From: Clavibacter sepedonicus | Lineage (GTDB): Bacteria > Actinomycetota > Actinomycetes > Actinomycetales > Microbacteriaceae | Direction: 5' to 3' | DNA length: 64,000 nt | Assembly (NCBI RefSeq): GCF_000069225.1 | Contig: NC_010407.1 | Coordinates: 3,038,001-3,102,000 of the forward strand | Position numbers and translations under genes: made by a program | Part shown: piece after piece, positions 36,005 to 44,753 of the stretch | How the letters are laid out: the number at the start of each line of letters is the position of its first letter | Position numbering within the stretch: the first letter of the stretch is position 1 | The notes under the pieces: model-generated | The model's database searches: none | Told to the model about the DNA's origin: nothing | What the model saw: only the letters and a program-made list of their open reading frames with translations

Positions 36005-36751
36005 ATGCCATCCGTCCGCCGACGCGGTCTCGTCGGCCTCATCTCCCTGGCCCTGATCGCCGCAGCTCAGGCCGGCCCCGCCTCCCCCGCATCCGCGGAC
36101 CCCGCCCCATCCGCCCGCGTCGCCGCCGACGCCACGACCGCCATCGTCGTCGGCCGCGTCTACCTCGACCGCGTGGATCCCCGGAATCTCGTCCGCGACG
36201 GGAGCATCTCGCTCGAGCTGTCCGGCATCCCCTTCGGCGAGAACGTCGACATCGTCGACGGGTCCTTCCGCTTCGAGTCCCAGCCCGCCACGCGCTACAC
36301 GCTGCACGCCTTCCTGACGGTCGGCGGAGCCGAGGTCTCCCAGTACCTCGGGCAGGTGAACGAGTGGCAGGACGCGCGCTTCTTCACGGCTCCGGCTGGT
36401 CGGACGACCCGCGTGGACGTCGTGCTCCGCACCCCCGCGAGCATCGGCGGCACGGTGATGCTCCCCGAGGGCGCGCCCGCCGGATACTCCCCCGTCGACG
36501 TGCTCCGCGCCACGGGCGACGGCCGGCTCGAGGCGTCGGGCACCACGGATGAGGCGGGCCGCTACACCATCGAGAACCTCGAGCCGGGCTTCTACGTGCT
36601 GCGCTTCGGCGTGCCCCCGGGGGATCCGACCTCGTACGGCGCGGTGTGGTCGGGCGACCGCACGCAGCGGGCGCAGGCGAAGCGCATCGTCGTCTCGCAG
36701 TGGGGGCAGGTGGTCACGGGCGTCGACGCCACGCTCGCCCCCGCCCGGTGA
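36005..36751 (+). CDS. Small secreted carboxypeptidase-regulatory-like protein, third paralogue
   Basis: A 248-aa exported protein with the same signal type (RRRGLVGLISLALIAAAQAGPASPASA). It lacks Ig-like units and holds only regulatory-like units, beginning VVGRVYLDRVDPRNLVRDGSISLEL, which is the same opening as the C-terminal half of its neighbours (GNVYLGSVDPANVIP). It looks like a truncated but intact member. The upstream region has two ACCGGT palindromes within 20 bases. Confidence 0.8.
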   Translation: MPSVRRRGLVGLISLALIAAAQAGPASPASADPAPSARVAADATTAIVVGRVYLDRVDPRNLVRDGSISLELSGIPFGENVDIVDGSFRFESQPATRYTLHAFLTVGGAEVSQYLGQVNEWQDARFFTAPAGRTTRVDVVLRTPASIGGTVMLPEGAPAGYSPVDVLRATGDGRLEASGTTDEAGRYTIENLEPGFYVLRFGVPPGDPTSYGAVWSGDRTQRAQAKRIVVSQWGQVVTGVDATLAPAR

Positions 36752-36773
36752 TGCCGCCCCCCTCATCGGGTCA

Positions 36774-36819
36774 GCCCGAACTGGGTACGGCGCGAGGCAC
36801 CGCGTGCGCGGTAGGACTG
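36774..36819 (+). promoter_or_regulatory. Conserved upstream element of surface-protein genes, copy 2
   Basis: GCCCGAACTGGGTAC and, 21 bases on, CGGTAGGACT: the same pair as at 30736-30781. Only these two genes share both halves. It lies 40-85 bases before the ATG at 36859. Confidence 0.5.
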
Positions 36820-36858
36820 GACCGGGCCGCATCGAACCGGTCCGGATCCGGGAGCACC

Positions 36859-39111
36859 ATGTCATCCGTTCGCCGCAGGGCCGTCGTCGGCCTCGTCTCG
36901 CTGGCCCTCGTGGCCTCCGCCCAGGTCGGGATCGCGTCGGGGGCATCCGCCGCGACCGCGCCGGCCCCCACGCCCGCCGGGTCCGCCGCAGCGACCGCCG
37001 CGACGCCCGCCGCCCTCGTGTTCACCGCTTCGCCCACCCCCACCGTCAGGGGCACGACGGAGGTCGGCGCGACGCTCACGGCCGTCACCGGCACGTGGAC
37101 CCCGACGCCCGGCACCTTCCTCTACCGCTGGGCGCGCGACGGCGTCGCCATCCCGGGCGCGACGCGGGCGACGTACGCGCTCGTCGCGGCCGACCAGGGG
37201 AAACGGCTCACCGTCTCCGTCACCGCGGTGAAGACCCGCTACCCGTCCACGACCCGCACGAGCGAGCCGACGACCGCGGTCGCACCGAAGGGCGGGGCGC
37301 CCGAGGTCCGCCTCCCGTTCACGGCGGCGCCCGTGCCGACGATCACCGGATCCGTGACCGTCGGCGGCACCGTCACGGCCGTCCCCGGCTCGTGGTCGCC
37401 CTCCCCGCGCCTCGCGTACCAGTGGTTCGCCGGATCCACGGCGATCCGCGACGCGAACGTCGCCACCTACGAGCCCACCGCCGCGGACCTCGGCCAGGAG
37501 CTCAGCGTCTCGGTCGCGGCCTTCCGCGACGGGTACGCCACCACCACCCGCATGAGCGCGGGCGCGATCGTGTCGGAGGGCACCTTCCCCGAGCGCACCT
37601 TCGTCATCCGCGGCGAGGCGCGCGTGGGCGGGTACCTCGACGTGGCGAACGAGACGTACTCCTACGAGGCGGACCGCACCTACACGTGGGCCGCCGACGG
37701 CGTGACGATCGCCGGTGAGACGAGCGACGGGTACCGCCCCGTCGTCGCCGACATCGGCAAGCGCATCACGGCCACGATCACCGGCTCGGCCGCCGGCTTC
37801 ACGACGGAGACCCGCACGACCACGCCGACGGCGCCGGTCGTGGCCGCCGATGCGGCTCCGGTCGTCGAGACCGGCGTCGTCTCGGGCCGTGTCTTCCTCG
37901 GATCCGCCACGGACGCGAACCTCCTCGGCGACGGCATCGTGAGCGCCAGCCGTGTGTCCGACGGCACTGGCCGAGACGGTCGGCTCGTCGACGGCTCCTT
38001 CGAGGTGAGGGACCTCGGGCCCGGGGTCTACACGCTCTCGGTCTTCACGGAGGTCGACGGGGTCTACGCTTCCCAGCCCTATCGCGCGCCCGGCGACCCC
38101 GCTCGGGCCACCCGCTTCACCGTCACGAACGACGGCGCGGTGCGGCTCGATGTGGTCCTCGTGCGCCATGCGTCGATCAGCGGCACCGTGACGCAGAGCG
38201 ACGGGCAACCCGCCGTGGGCTCGAACGTCGAGGTGTTCCCGGTGCGCGGTGGCGAGCCCGTCGGCGGCGGACGCACCGATGCGGCCGGGCGGTTCCGCAT
38301 CTCATCGGAGTGGCTCACGCCCGGCCAGTACGAGGTGCGATTCGGCGCCCCGTTCGAGAACCCCGAGGGCTACATCGGCGAGTGGTACGGCGACACCGAC
38401 GACCGCAACAGGGCGAAGCGCATCACCGTGGTGGGCACCGATGCGGTCACCGGGATCGACGCCGAGCTGACCCGGGGCAGCCGCCTCGAGGGCGTCCTGC
38501 AGGCCGGCGCGGCCGGCGAGGAGTCCAGCGCCGTCTACCTCGTGCCCGAGACCGCGGCGCTCCTGGGCTCCGGCCCGCGCAGCGGCCGCTTGACGGGCGT
38601 GGACCAGTCCGGCCGCTTCAGCCTCACGCAGATCACGCCTGGCCGCTACTACGTGTATGCCCAGACGACGCGCTACGAGGCGCCGTCCTACGGTCCGCAG
38701 TGGGTGGGCGGCACGGGCACGCTCGCGACCGCCACCGTCTTCACGGTGCGACGCGGCGCGGACCTCCCGTTCCTCGACATCCGGATGAAGCAGGACTCGT
38801 CGGTCACCGTGGTCCTCGCCGGCGTGACAGCGCCCGGCTGGGAGCAGCGCGCCATCGTGGAGCTGCTGCAGGACGGCGTCGTCGTGAAGCAGTACGGCGT
38901 GATTCCCGGCTCCTCGACGTTCATCCCCAATGTGGCTCCCGGCACGTACCGGGTGCGCGTCTCGCACATCCGCGACGGCGTGTGGATCCCCACCTGGTGG
39001 GCCGGTGGCACGGGCGCCGACCGCTCGCGGATCGTCGTGAACGTCGACCGGAGCGTGCGCATCGCCGTGCGCGCCGCCACGGGCACGGAACCGCCCGCGC
39101 AGGCACGCTGA
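36859..39111 (+). CDS. Secreted Ig-like/carboxypeptidase-regulatory-like protein, fourth paralogue
   Basis: A 750-aa exported protein with signal VRRRAVVGLVSLALVASAQVGIASGASA. Three Ig-like units (FTASPTPTVRGTTEVGATLTAVTGTWTP; FTAAPVPTITGSVTVGGTVTAVPGSWSP; a diverged one starting RTFVIRGEARVGG) precede regulatory-like units with GEWYGDTDDRNRAKRITV and GPQWVGGTGTLATATVFTVRRG. The C-terminal IVELLQDGVVVKQYG...YRVRVSHIRDGVWIPTWWAGGTGADRS matches the large first paralogue (TELKAYWWNGGTYADRS). No cell-wall anchor seen. Confidence 0.82.
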   Translation: MSSVRRRAVVGLVSLALVASAQVGIASGASAATAPAPTPAGSAAATAATPAALVFTASPTPTVRGTTEVGATLTAVTGTWTPTPGTFLYRWARDGVAIPGATRATYALVAADQGKRLTVSVTAVKTRYPSTTRTSEPTTAVAPKGGAPEVRLPFTAAPVPTITGSVTVGGTVTAVPGSWSPSPRLAYQWFAGSTAIRDANVATYEPTAADLGQELSVSVAAFRDGYATTTRMSAGAIVSEGTFPERTFVIRGEARVGGYLDVANETYSYEADRTYTWAADGVTIAGETSDGYRPVVADIGKRITATITGSAAGFTTETRTTTPTAPVVAADAAPVVETGVVSGRVFLGSATDANLLGDGIVSASRVSDGTGRDGRLVDGSFEVRDLGPGVYTLSVFTEVDGVYASQPYRAPGDPARATRFTVTNDGAVRLDVVLVRHASISGTVTQSDGQPAVGSNVEVFPVRGGEPVGGGRTDAAGRFRISSEWLTPGQYEVRFGAPFENPEGYIGEWYGDTDDRNRAKRITVVGTDAVTGIDAELTRGSRLEGVLQAGAAGEESSAVYLVPETAALLGSGPRSGRLTGVDQSGRFSLTQITPGRYYVYAQTTRYEAPSYGPQWVGGTGTLATATVFTVRRGADLPFLDIRMKQDSSVTVVLAGVTAPGWEQRAIVELLQDGVVVKQYGVIPGSSTFIPNVAPGTYRVRVSHIRDGVWIPTWWAGGTGADRSRIVVNVDRSVRIAVRAATGTEPPAQAR

Positions 39112-39648
39112 TCCGAGACGCACGCGCGCGCCGATCTCCTGGGGTCGGCGCGCGCATGCGGCGGATGCGGCGGTCCCGGGGATTCGAGTGCGACCTACCC
39201 CACGATCGGATCCGCCGCCGCCTCCGCCCTGCCGCTGGCCGCGACCACCGCGAGCGCGCGTGAGCACCTGGAGGTCCTCCATCGTCTCCACGTCGGTGAC
39301 TCTGCCCCACCGCAGCGTCATGAACTGGAACATCGTGTTGCTGTAGACCTCGCCCCCGGGGAGCGGGCCGCGGATCCCCGCCCGCACCGCCACGCGCGTG
39401 CGCCACGGACCCCCGCGCACGATGACCTCGTGGATGGTGAACCGCGCGCCCGGGAGCACCTCGCGCACGCGCTGCCACCAGCGGATCATCGCGTCGCGCG
39501 ACGTGCGCCGACCGCAGAGGGCGTGGTCGCCGTGGAACAGGTACGTGAAGGGCTCCCCCAGCCCGTCGACCATCTCCATGTGGTCGCCCGCGTTGATCCG
39601 GTCGAACACCGAGCGGACCCGGGCCTCCACGATGCGCGCGTAGATCAT
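38302..39648 (-). CDS. NTF2/SnoaL-like protein with abnormal 3' extension
   Basis: The ATG at 39648 opens a 130-residue NTF2-like domain: VRSVFDRINAGDHMEMVDGLGEPFTYLFHGDHALCGRRTSRDAMIRWWQRVREVLPGARFTIHEVIVRGGPW...TMFQFMTLRWGRVTDVETMEDLQVL. Such domains bind small molecules or serve in hydroxylation or isomerisation. There is no stop after it. The frame runs on, through a hairpin at 39124-39155, antisense to the fourth surface paralogue and ends at 38302, giving 448 aa. The extension has no domain, and is Arg/Gly/His rich. The real gene probably lost its stop. A gene of length 390-450 bases was expected. Confidence 0.6.
   Translation of the reverse strand: MIYARIVEARVRSVFDRINAGDHMEMVDGLGEPFTYLFHGDHALCGRRTSRDAMIRWWQRVREVLPGARFTIHEVIVRGGPWRTRVAVRAGIRGPLPGGEVYSNTMFQFMTLRWGRVTDVETMEDLQVLTRARGGRGQRQGGGGGGSDRGVGRTRIPGTAASAACARRPQEIGARVRLGSACLRGRFRARGGAHGDAHAPVDVHDDPRAVGARATGPPGGDPHAVADVRDAHPVRAGSHIGDERRGAGNHAVLLHDDAVLQQLHDGALLPAGRCHAGEDHGDRRVLLHPDVEEREVRAASHREDGGGRERARAAHPLRTVGRRLVARRLGIHVVAARRDLREAEAAGLVHARQAAAARAGAQERRGLGHEVDGAGLLAGRAGLQDALEAAAPGQLGVDPGDRIGAHHGDALRPVAVVGVAVPLADVALGVLERGAESHLVLAGREPLR
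39124..39155. terminator. Hairpin terminator downstream of the fourth paralogue
   Basis: GCGCGCGCCGA and TCGGCGCGCGC form a perfect 11-base stem with a 10-base loop, 13 bases after the TGA. It also lies where the reverse-strand NTF2-like gene should end, so it can serve both directions. Confidence 0.72.
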
Positions 39649-39677
39649 GGTGCCGTCCTTATCCCGTCCCCGCGCCG

Positions 39678-42116
39678 CTAGGCATTGTCGTCGCCGCTGT
39701 CGATCGCGACCTGGCGCGACGGATCCGCGAACGGCAGCCCCTCCGCGCCCGACACGTCGGGCATGTCCTCGCCGTACTGCCGCGTGTGCACGCGGTGCGC
39801 GATGCGCTCGTCGTCCATGCGCTGCGAGAGGCCCGCGTAGGTGGTCTCGAGGTGCGGCACGCGGCGGATCACGTCCATCACGAGCCGGAACCGGTCGAGG
39901 TCGTTGAGCATCAGCATGTCGAACGGCGTGGTCGTGCCGCCCTGCTCGACGAAGCCGCGCACGTGCATGTTCTCGTGGTTGTGGCGCTTGTACGTGAGGC
40001 GGTGGATGAGCGACGGGTAGCCGTGGAACGCGAAGACCACGGGCTTGTCGCGCGTGAACAGCGCGTCGAAGGACCCGTCGTCGAGGCCGTGCGGGTGCTG
40101 CGTCGAGTCCTGCAGCCGCATCAGGTCGACCACGTTGATGAACCGCACGCGCAGCTGCGGGATCTCCCGCTTGAGGATCTGCACCGCCGCCATCGCCTCC
40201 ACCGTCGGGATGTCGCCCGCGCATGCGACGACCACGTCCGGCTCGAGCCCCGGCACCTCGGTGCCCGCCCACTCCCACACGCCGACGCCGCGCGCCCCGT
40301 GCGCCCGCGCCTCCTCGAGCGACAGCAGGCTCGCCGTCGGCTGCTTGCCCGCGACGACGACGTTGATCAGATCCGTGCCGCGGAGGCAGTGGTCCATGGT
40401 CACGAGCAGCGAGTTCGCGTCGAACGGCAGGTACACGCGCACGATCTCGGCGCGCTTGTTCACGACGTGGTCGAGGAATCCCGGGTCCTGGTGCGAGAAG
40501 CCGTTGTGGTCCTGCCGCCACACGTGCGACGACAGCAGGTACGTGAACGACGCGACCGGCCGCCGCCACTCCACCTTTGAGCTCGACTCGAGCCACTTCG
40601 CGTACTGGTTGAACATCGAGTCGACGATGTGGATGAAGGCCTCGTACGACGTGAAGATCCCGTGCCTGCCGGTGAGCAGGTACGCCTCGAGAAGCCCCTG
40701 CGTGATGTTCTCGTTGAGGATCTCGATGACCCGGCCCTCGTGCGCCAGGTGCTCGTCGACCGGCAGCACCTCGCCCTGCCAGGCCTTCGCGGTGACCTCG
40801 TACACGTCGTCGAGCCGGTTGCTGGCGGTCTCGTCGGGGCCGAAGATCCGGAAGTCGAGCGGGTTGCGGGCGATCACGTCGCGCAGCCAGCCGCCGAGCA
40901 CGCGGGTCGGCTCGGCGATGACGCCGCGGCCGTCGCTCAGGTCGACCGCGTTCACCTCGAGCGGCGGCAGCCGGAGGTCGCGGCGGAGCAGGCCGCCGTT
41001 CGCATGCGGGTTGGCGCTCATCCGCCGGTCGCCCTCGGGGCGGTTCGGCTGGAGCGCGGGCGTCAGCCGGCCGTCGCGGTCGAAGAGCTCGTGCGGGCGG
41101 TAGCTCTCCATCCACTCCTGGAGCTGGCGGAGGTGATCCGGGTCGTCGCGAACTCCCGAGAGCGGCACCTGGTGCGCGCGCCACGTGCCCTCGACCTGCT
41201 TGCCGTCGACCTCCTTCGGGCCGGTCCAGCCCTTCGGGGTGCGGAGGATCAGCATCGGCCAGGCCGGGCGCTCGTCGCTGCCGCCCGTGCGGGCCGCGAG
41301 CTGGATCCGGCTGATCTCGTCGAGCGCGTCGCCGAGCGCCAGCGCGAACCGCTCGTGCACGGCCGCGTGGTCCTCGCCGTCGAAGCCCCCCGAGACGATC
41401 CGCAGGGAGTAGCCGTAACCGGTGAACAGCGCGAGCAGCTCCTCCTCGGGGATGCGCGCGAGCACGGTGGGGTTCGCGATCTTCCAGCCGTTGAGGTTGA
41501 GGATCGGCAGCACCGCGCCGTCCGTCTCCGGGTCGAGGAACTTGTCGAGGTGCCAGCTGGCGGCGAGCGTCGCGGTCTCCGCCTCGCCGTCGCCGATCAC
41601 GCAGGAGACGACGAGGTCGGGGTTGTCGAGCGCGGCGCCGTACGCGTGCACGAGGGAGTAGCCGAGCTCGCCGCCCTCGTTGATGGATCCGGGCGTCTCC
41701 GGCGCCGCGTGCGACGGCACGCCGCCCGGGAACGAGAACTGGCGGAAGAGGTGCCGGAGGCCCTCGCGGTCGGGCGTCGCCGCGGAGAAGAGCTCCGAGT
41801 AGGTGCCGTCGAGGTAGGCGTTCGCGACCATGCCGGGGCCGCCGTGGCCGGGGCCGGCGATGTAGATCATGTCGAGGTCGCGCTCGATGATCGCCCGGTT
41901 GAGGTGCGCGTAGACGAAGTTCAGCAGCGGGGTCGTGCCCCAGTGCCCGAGCAGGCGCGGCTTGATGTCGTCGCGCGTGAGCGGGCGCTCCAGCAGCGGG
42001 TCGTCGAGCAGGTAGATCTGCCCGACGGACAGGTAGTTGGCGGCGCGCCACCAGCCGTCGACGACGTCGAGGTAGAGGGGTGCGGACGGGTCGCGGGGTG
42101 CGGTGTCTGAGGCCAT
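39678..42116 (-). CDS. xfp: Phosphoketolase (xylulose 5-phosphate/fructose 6-phosphate)
   Basis: An 812-aa thiamine-diphosphate enzyme that splits xylulose 5-phosphate (and often fructose 6-phosphate) with phosphate to acetyl phosphate and glyceraldehyde 3-phosphate (or erythrose 4-phosphate). Seen: N-terminal [16 protein letters not shown], active-site [17 protein letters not shown] and [23 protein letters not shown], the ThDP motif [15 protein letters not shown], and later [23 protein letters not shown] and [25 protein letters not shown]. The length is usual. Its TAG stop lies in a CTAG. It stands alone and could feed acetyl-CoA through an acetate kinase elsewhere. Confidence 0.95.
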   Translation of the reverse strand: MASDTAPRDPSAPLYLDVVDGWWRAANYLSVGQIYLLDDPLLERPLTRDDIKPRLLGHWGTTPLLNFVYAHLNRAIIERDLDMIYIAGPGHGGPGMVANAYLDGTYSELFSAATPDREGLRHLFRQFSFPGGVPSHAAPETPGSINEGGELGYSLVHAYGAALDNPDLVVSCVIGDGEAETATLAASWHLDKFLDPETDGAVLPILNLNGWKIANPTVLARIPEEELLALFTGYGYSLRIVSGGFDGEDHAAVHERFALALGDALDEISRIQLAARTGGSDERPAWPMLILRTPKGWTGPKEVDGKQVEGTWRAHQVPLSGVRDDPDHLRQLQEWMESYRPHELFDRDGRLTPALQPNRPEGDRRMSANPHANGGLLRRDLRLPPLEVNAVDLSDGRGVIAEPTRVLGGWLRDVIARNPLDFRIFGPDETASNRLDDVYEVTAKAWQGEVLPVDEHLAHEGRVIEILNENITQGLLEAYLLTGRHGIFTSYEAFIHIVDSMFNQYAKWLESSSKVEWRRPVASFTYLLSSHVWRQDHNGFSHQDPGFLDHVVNKRAEIVRVYLPFDANSLLVTMDHCLRGTDLINVVVAGKQPTASLLSLEEARAHGARGVGVWEWAGTEVPGLEPDVVVACAGDIPTVEAMAAVQILKREIPQLRVRFINVVDLMRLQDSTQHPHGLDDGSFDALFTRDKPVVFAFHGYPSLIHRLTYKRHNHENMHVRGFVEQGGTTTPFDMLMLNDLDRFRLVMDVIRRVPHLETTYAGLSQRMDDERIAHRVHTRQYGEDMPDVSGAEGLPFADPSRQVAIDSGDDNA

Positions 42117-42398
42117 GCATCAGCCTACGGCGGTGGCATCGCGCGCGACCCGGGGCGGCGGATCCGATCAGGAGGGTCGCAGGTCGGCGGAGCGGGCCCG
42201 CACGTCGTCTCGTGGGCGGTCCGCCTGCCGGCAGGATCGACGCCACGCCCAGCGGCAAGAACAGCACGGATGAGACGACCGTCGCGAGACCCTGCGCGAC
42301 GATCACCGATCGCATCACCGCTGATGAGTCGCGGACGGTGGATGTGGTCGATTCCCCGGCCGCGGGCACGAGGGCGTCCGATGGTCGAGCAGGCAAGG

Positions 42399-42940
42399 TT
42401 ACCTCTGACACTCCCGCGTGCGGTTCGCGTGATGCGCGCGCACTGCTGTGTCGTCTGCAGATCCCGGCCGGCCGCGCCGACGACCATCCTCCGTGGCGCC
42501 CAGATCTTCGCCGGACCTGCCGAGTAGCCCGCCCCTGAACCGATCTCGCCCCTGTCCTGCCAACCGGGCGCGGCGATTCGTGGACCACGAGCGATGCGAT
42601 GCGGCCGAGCTCACCGTGGCCCCTCCGCACCATGCCCCTTCGACCCGGACATCCCAGATCGCGTTGCCAACGGGTGCATGAGCGGTCGTCCTCACCTGTC
42701 CCGTCCAGCAGTCTCCGACCGCGCTCGTTCGGATGAGGGCCTCGTCCTCCGATGTGAAGGTTGTCTCCACCGCGTCCGTTGGGGAGAGGGTGACGGACTT
42801 GGTCGACGAAGCGGGCACGAGGTACGGCTGGAGTGCAGCCCTGTCGCCGTCGGGAAGCATGGCATAGGCGCGGCCGGGGTCCGGGCTGGCTTGGACGTGA
42901 GCATGGGCATCACCTGCATGAGCCCAGGCGCCTTCGGCGA
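42399..42940 (-). pseudogene. Remnant of a secreted or surface protein
   Basis: On the minus strand, about 100 residues read like a real protein: MLPDGDRAALQPYLVPASSTKSVTL... through DCWTGQVRTTAHAPVGNAIWDVRVEGAWCGGATVSSAASHRSW, with two Cys and regular Trp spacing. The W..G..W.C pattern resembles C-terminal beta domains in secreted actinobacterial proteins. No start or signal peptide is attached. I cannot name the family. Confidence 0.4.
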
Positions 42941-43254
42941 GCTGGGACCCTCTCCGGTTTCTGGTGCGTAGGGACAGGGGTGATGGAGCAGGGGTCGGCG
43001 TATCTGACGCCTTCCCGCAGATCTCCTCCCCGGCTGCTTCGCTCAGCGAGCCGCTGCCACCCGCTCCGCTTCCCCCGCATCTTCTCGTCGAGCCCCATCG
43101 CGACGAGGACGTCGACGATCGAGCCGAAGTCGCCCTTCTGCAGGAGCGCCTCCATCGCATCGCTGTGGTCGGCGGCGGATGCGTAGATCACATCCTCCAG
43201 CTCGGCGGCGCCCGTCGGCGAGCCACGGGGACGTCCCTGCGCGCTCGCCGGAGG
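42910..43254 (-). pseudogene. 5'-truncated gene fragment at the IS30 junction
   Basis: A minus-strand frame reads AAELEDVIYASAADHSDAMEALLQKGDFGSIVDVLVAMGLDEKMRGKRSGWQRLAERS. It is acidic and helical and looks genuine, but its 5' end is cut by the IS30-family element. The other flank of the element (44716 onward) does not continue it, so DNA was lost or rearranged. Confidence 0.5.
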
Positions 43255-43271
43255 CGGCGGATTCTCGTGGT

Positions 43272-43305
43272 CCCCGCAACACCCTGAGTTCAGGGGGTTG
43301 CGGGG
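43272..43305 (+). promoter_or_regulatory. Hairpin over the ribosome site of the IS30-family transposase
   Basis: CCCCGCAACACCCTGA (43272-43287), GT, then its complement with one mismatch (43290-43305). It ends three bases before the GTG start and contains the only G-rich ribosome site (GGGG). It overlaps the terminal repeat. It would block translation from transcripts that enter from outside. Confidence 0.62.
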
Positions 43306-43308
43306 ATC

Positions 43309-44679
43309 GTGGTTTCGGGTGAGTTGCGGCGGGAGTTCTTCGAGGTACTGGACCGGGTCGATGGCAGCATCACGGCTGCTGCGGCTGTGGTCGGGGTGAG
43401 TCGGAACACCGCGTACGGGTGGGCGCGCACGGCTGGTGTGCGTGGGCGCGGGAAGTCCGGTACAGCGGGGCATCCAGGGCGTGGCGAGTACGAGCGGCTC
43501 CGCGTGGAGGGGATGTCCCGGCGGGTAGCCGCGTCGCGGGTCGGTGTGCATGAGCGCACTGCGCAGGACTGGGACCGCGGCTGGATGAAGCGGGGCAGTG
43601 TTCGGATTCATGCTGATGGTCGGCGGATCGAGTACAACACCGGGATGGCTACCATCACGGGACCGCGTCTGCCCGCTGTCGACGCTGTTCTGCATCCGCG
43701 GTTCCTGACCGTGATCGAGCGGGAGACGATCGCGGATCTGCGCCGTCAGGACCTGTCGCTGCGCGCGATCGGGCGGGTTCTGGGTCGGCCGGCATCGACG
43801 ATCAAACGCGAGCTCGATGCCCGCACGGTCGCGGGGACCTACCAGCCCCACGCGGCGCACCGGGCCTGGGCAGCGAGCCGCTCTCGTCCGAAGCGGGCGA
43901 AGCTCGCTCAGGACGGGCCGCTGCGGGACTACGTCGCACGCAAGCTGATGCTGCGCTGGTCACCGGAGCAGATCTCCCGCCTGCTGGTTCGGGAGTTCCC
44001 GGGCGAGGAGAGTATGCGGGTGAGCACGGAGACGATCTACCAAGCGATCTACGTCCAGGCCCGCGGCGGACTGCGCCGCGAAGTCGCCGACGCGTTACGC
44101 ACCGGCCGCACCCGCCGCAGACCCCGCACCCGCCCAGAGCATCGCACTCAACGGTTCGTGGACCCGATGGTCATGATCGCTGACCGGCCCGCGGAGATCG
44201 AGGACCGGGCAGTCCCTGGGCATTGGGAGGGTGATCTGATCGTCGGCACGAGCTCACAGTCCGCGATCGTGACTCTGGTCGAACGCACCACCCGCTACGT
44301 CATGCTCGGCCATCTCCCCGGCGGGCATACCGCCGAGGAAGTCCGTGACGTGCTCGTGCCCTTGATCAGCACCCTGCCTGCACACCTACGTGGATCGTTG
44401 ACCTGGGACCAGGGCGCTGAGATGGCGAGCCACCGCCAGATCAGCATCCAGGCCGGAATCCCGGTCTATTTCTGCGATCCGCACTCACCCTGGCAACGCG
44501 GCAGCAACGAGAACACCAACGGACTCCTGCGCCAGTACTTCCCTAAGGGCACCGATCTCGCCGCCCATACCTCCGCCGACCTCGAACATGTCGCTCAGCA
44601 GCTCAACGGCCGACCACGCAAAACGCTCGACTGGGACACCCCAGCCGAGCGAATGCGTGCTCTACTGACAACCATCTAA
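43309..44679 (+). CDS. IS30-family transposase
   Basis: A 456-aa transposase beginning at GTG. The N-terminus has two HTH units (ITAAAAVVGVSRNTAYGWARTAG and MSRRVAASRVGVHERTAQDW) plus a third (LSLRAIGRVLGRPASTIKREL). The DDE core shows D in HWEGDLIVG, D in LTWDQGAEMA and E in the IS30 signature HSPWQRGSNENTNGLLRQYFPKGTDL. It appears intact. Confidence 0.95.
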   Translation: MVSGELRREFFEVLDRVDGSITAAAAVVGVSRNTAYGWARTAGVRGRGKSGTAGHPGRGEYERLRVEGMSRRVAASRVGVHERTAQDWDRGWMKRGSVRIHADGRRIEYNTGMATITGPRLPAVDAVLHPRFLTVIERETIADLRRQDLSLRAIGRVLGRPASTIKRELDARTVAGTYQPHAAHRAWAASRSRPKRAKLAQDGPLRDYVARKLMLRWSPEQISRLLVREFPGEESMRVSTETIYQAIYVQARGGLRREVADALRTGRTRRRPRTRPEHRTQRFVDPMVMIADRPAEIEDRAVPGHWEGDLIVGTSSQSAIVTLVERTTRYVMLGHLPGGHTAEEVRDVLVPLISTLPAHLRGSLTWDQGAEMASHRQISIQAGIPVYFCDPHSPWQRGSNENTNGLLRQYFPKGTDLAAHTSADLEHVAQQLNGRPRKTLDWDTPAERMRALLTTI

Positions 44680-44753
44680 ATCATCAGGTGTTGCGACGAC
44701 CACGAGAATCCGCCGGTGCGCGGCCGGGCCCCTCGTCGTGGTGCGGGCGCGGA

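Larger units (their letters stand above)
42117..43254. other. Decayed region with gene remnants left of the IS30-family element
   Basis: About 1.1 kb without an intact gene. Short coding-like stretches in changing minus-strand frames are listed separately (42399-42940 and 42910-43254). A further one near 42240-42330 encodes a hydrophobic stretch (VIVAQGLATVVSSVLFLPLGVASILPAG). The stretches suggest at least two or three former genes disrupted by indels and by the IS30-family insertion. The phosphoketolase promoter should also lie near 42117-42200. Confidence 0.6.
43255..44715 (+). mobile_element. IS30-family insertion sequence
   Basis: The 18-base arms cggcggattctcgtggtc at 43255-43272 and its complement at 44698-44715 continue, after a two-base mismatch, into CGCAACACC and its complement. 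Together this makes a 29-base terminal inverted repeat with two mismatches, which I take as the ends. An alternative is that the element ends at CGCAACACC and was inserted into a perfect 36-base palindrome, as some IS30 relatives prefer. No clear target duplication is visible. Confidence 0.75.

Noticed and set aside
38302-42633. A 1443-codon open frame on the minus strand over the phosphoketolase and surface genes
   Set aside because: It is in the wrong frame relative to phosphoketolase and is just the lack of stops in high-GC DNA. Only the NTF2-like domain part is retained.
42399-43160. Intact gene of 253 codons left of the IS30 element
   Set aside because: Its two ends are Arg/Ser-rich shadow sequence; only the middle is gene-like, so it is listed as a remnant.
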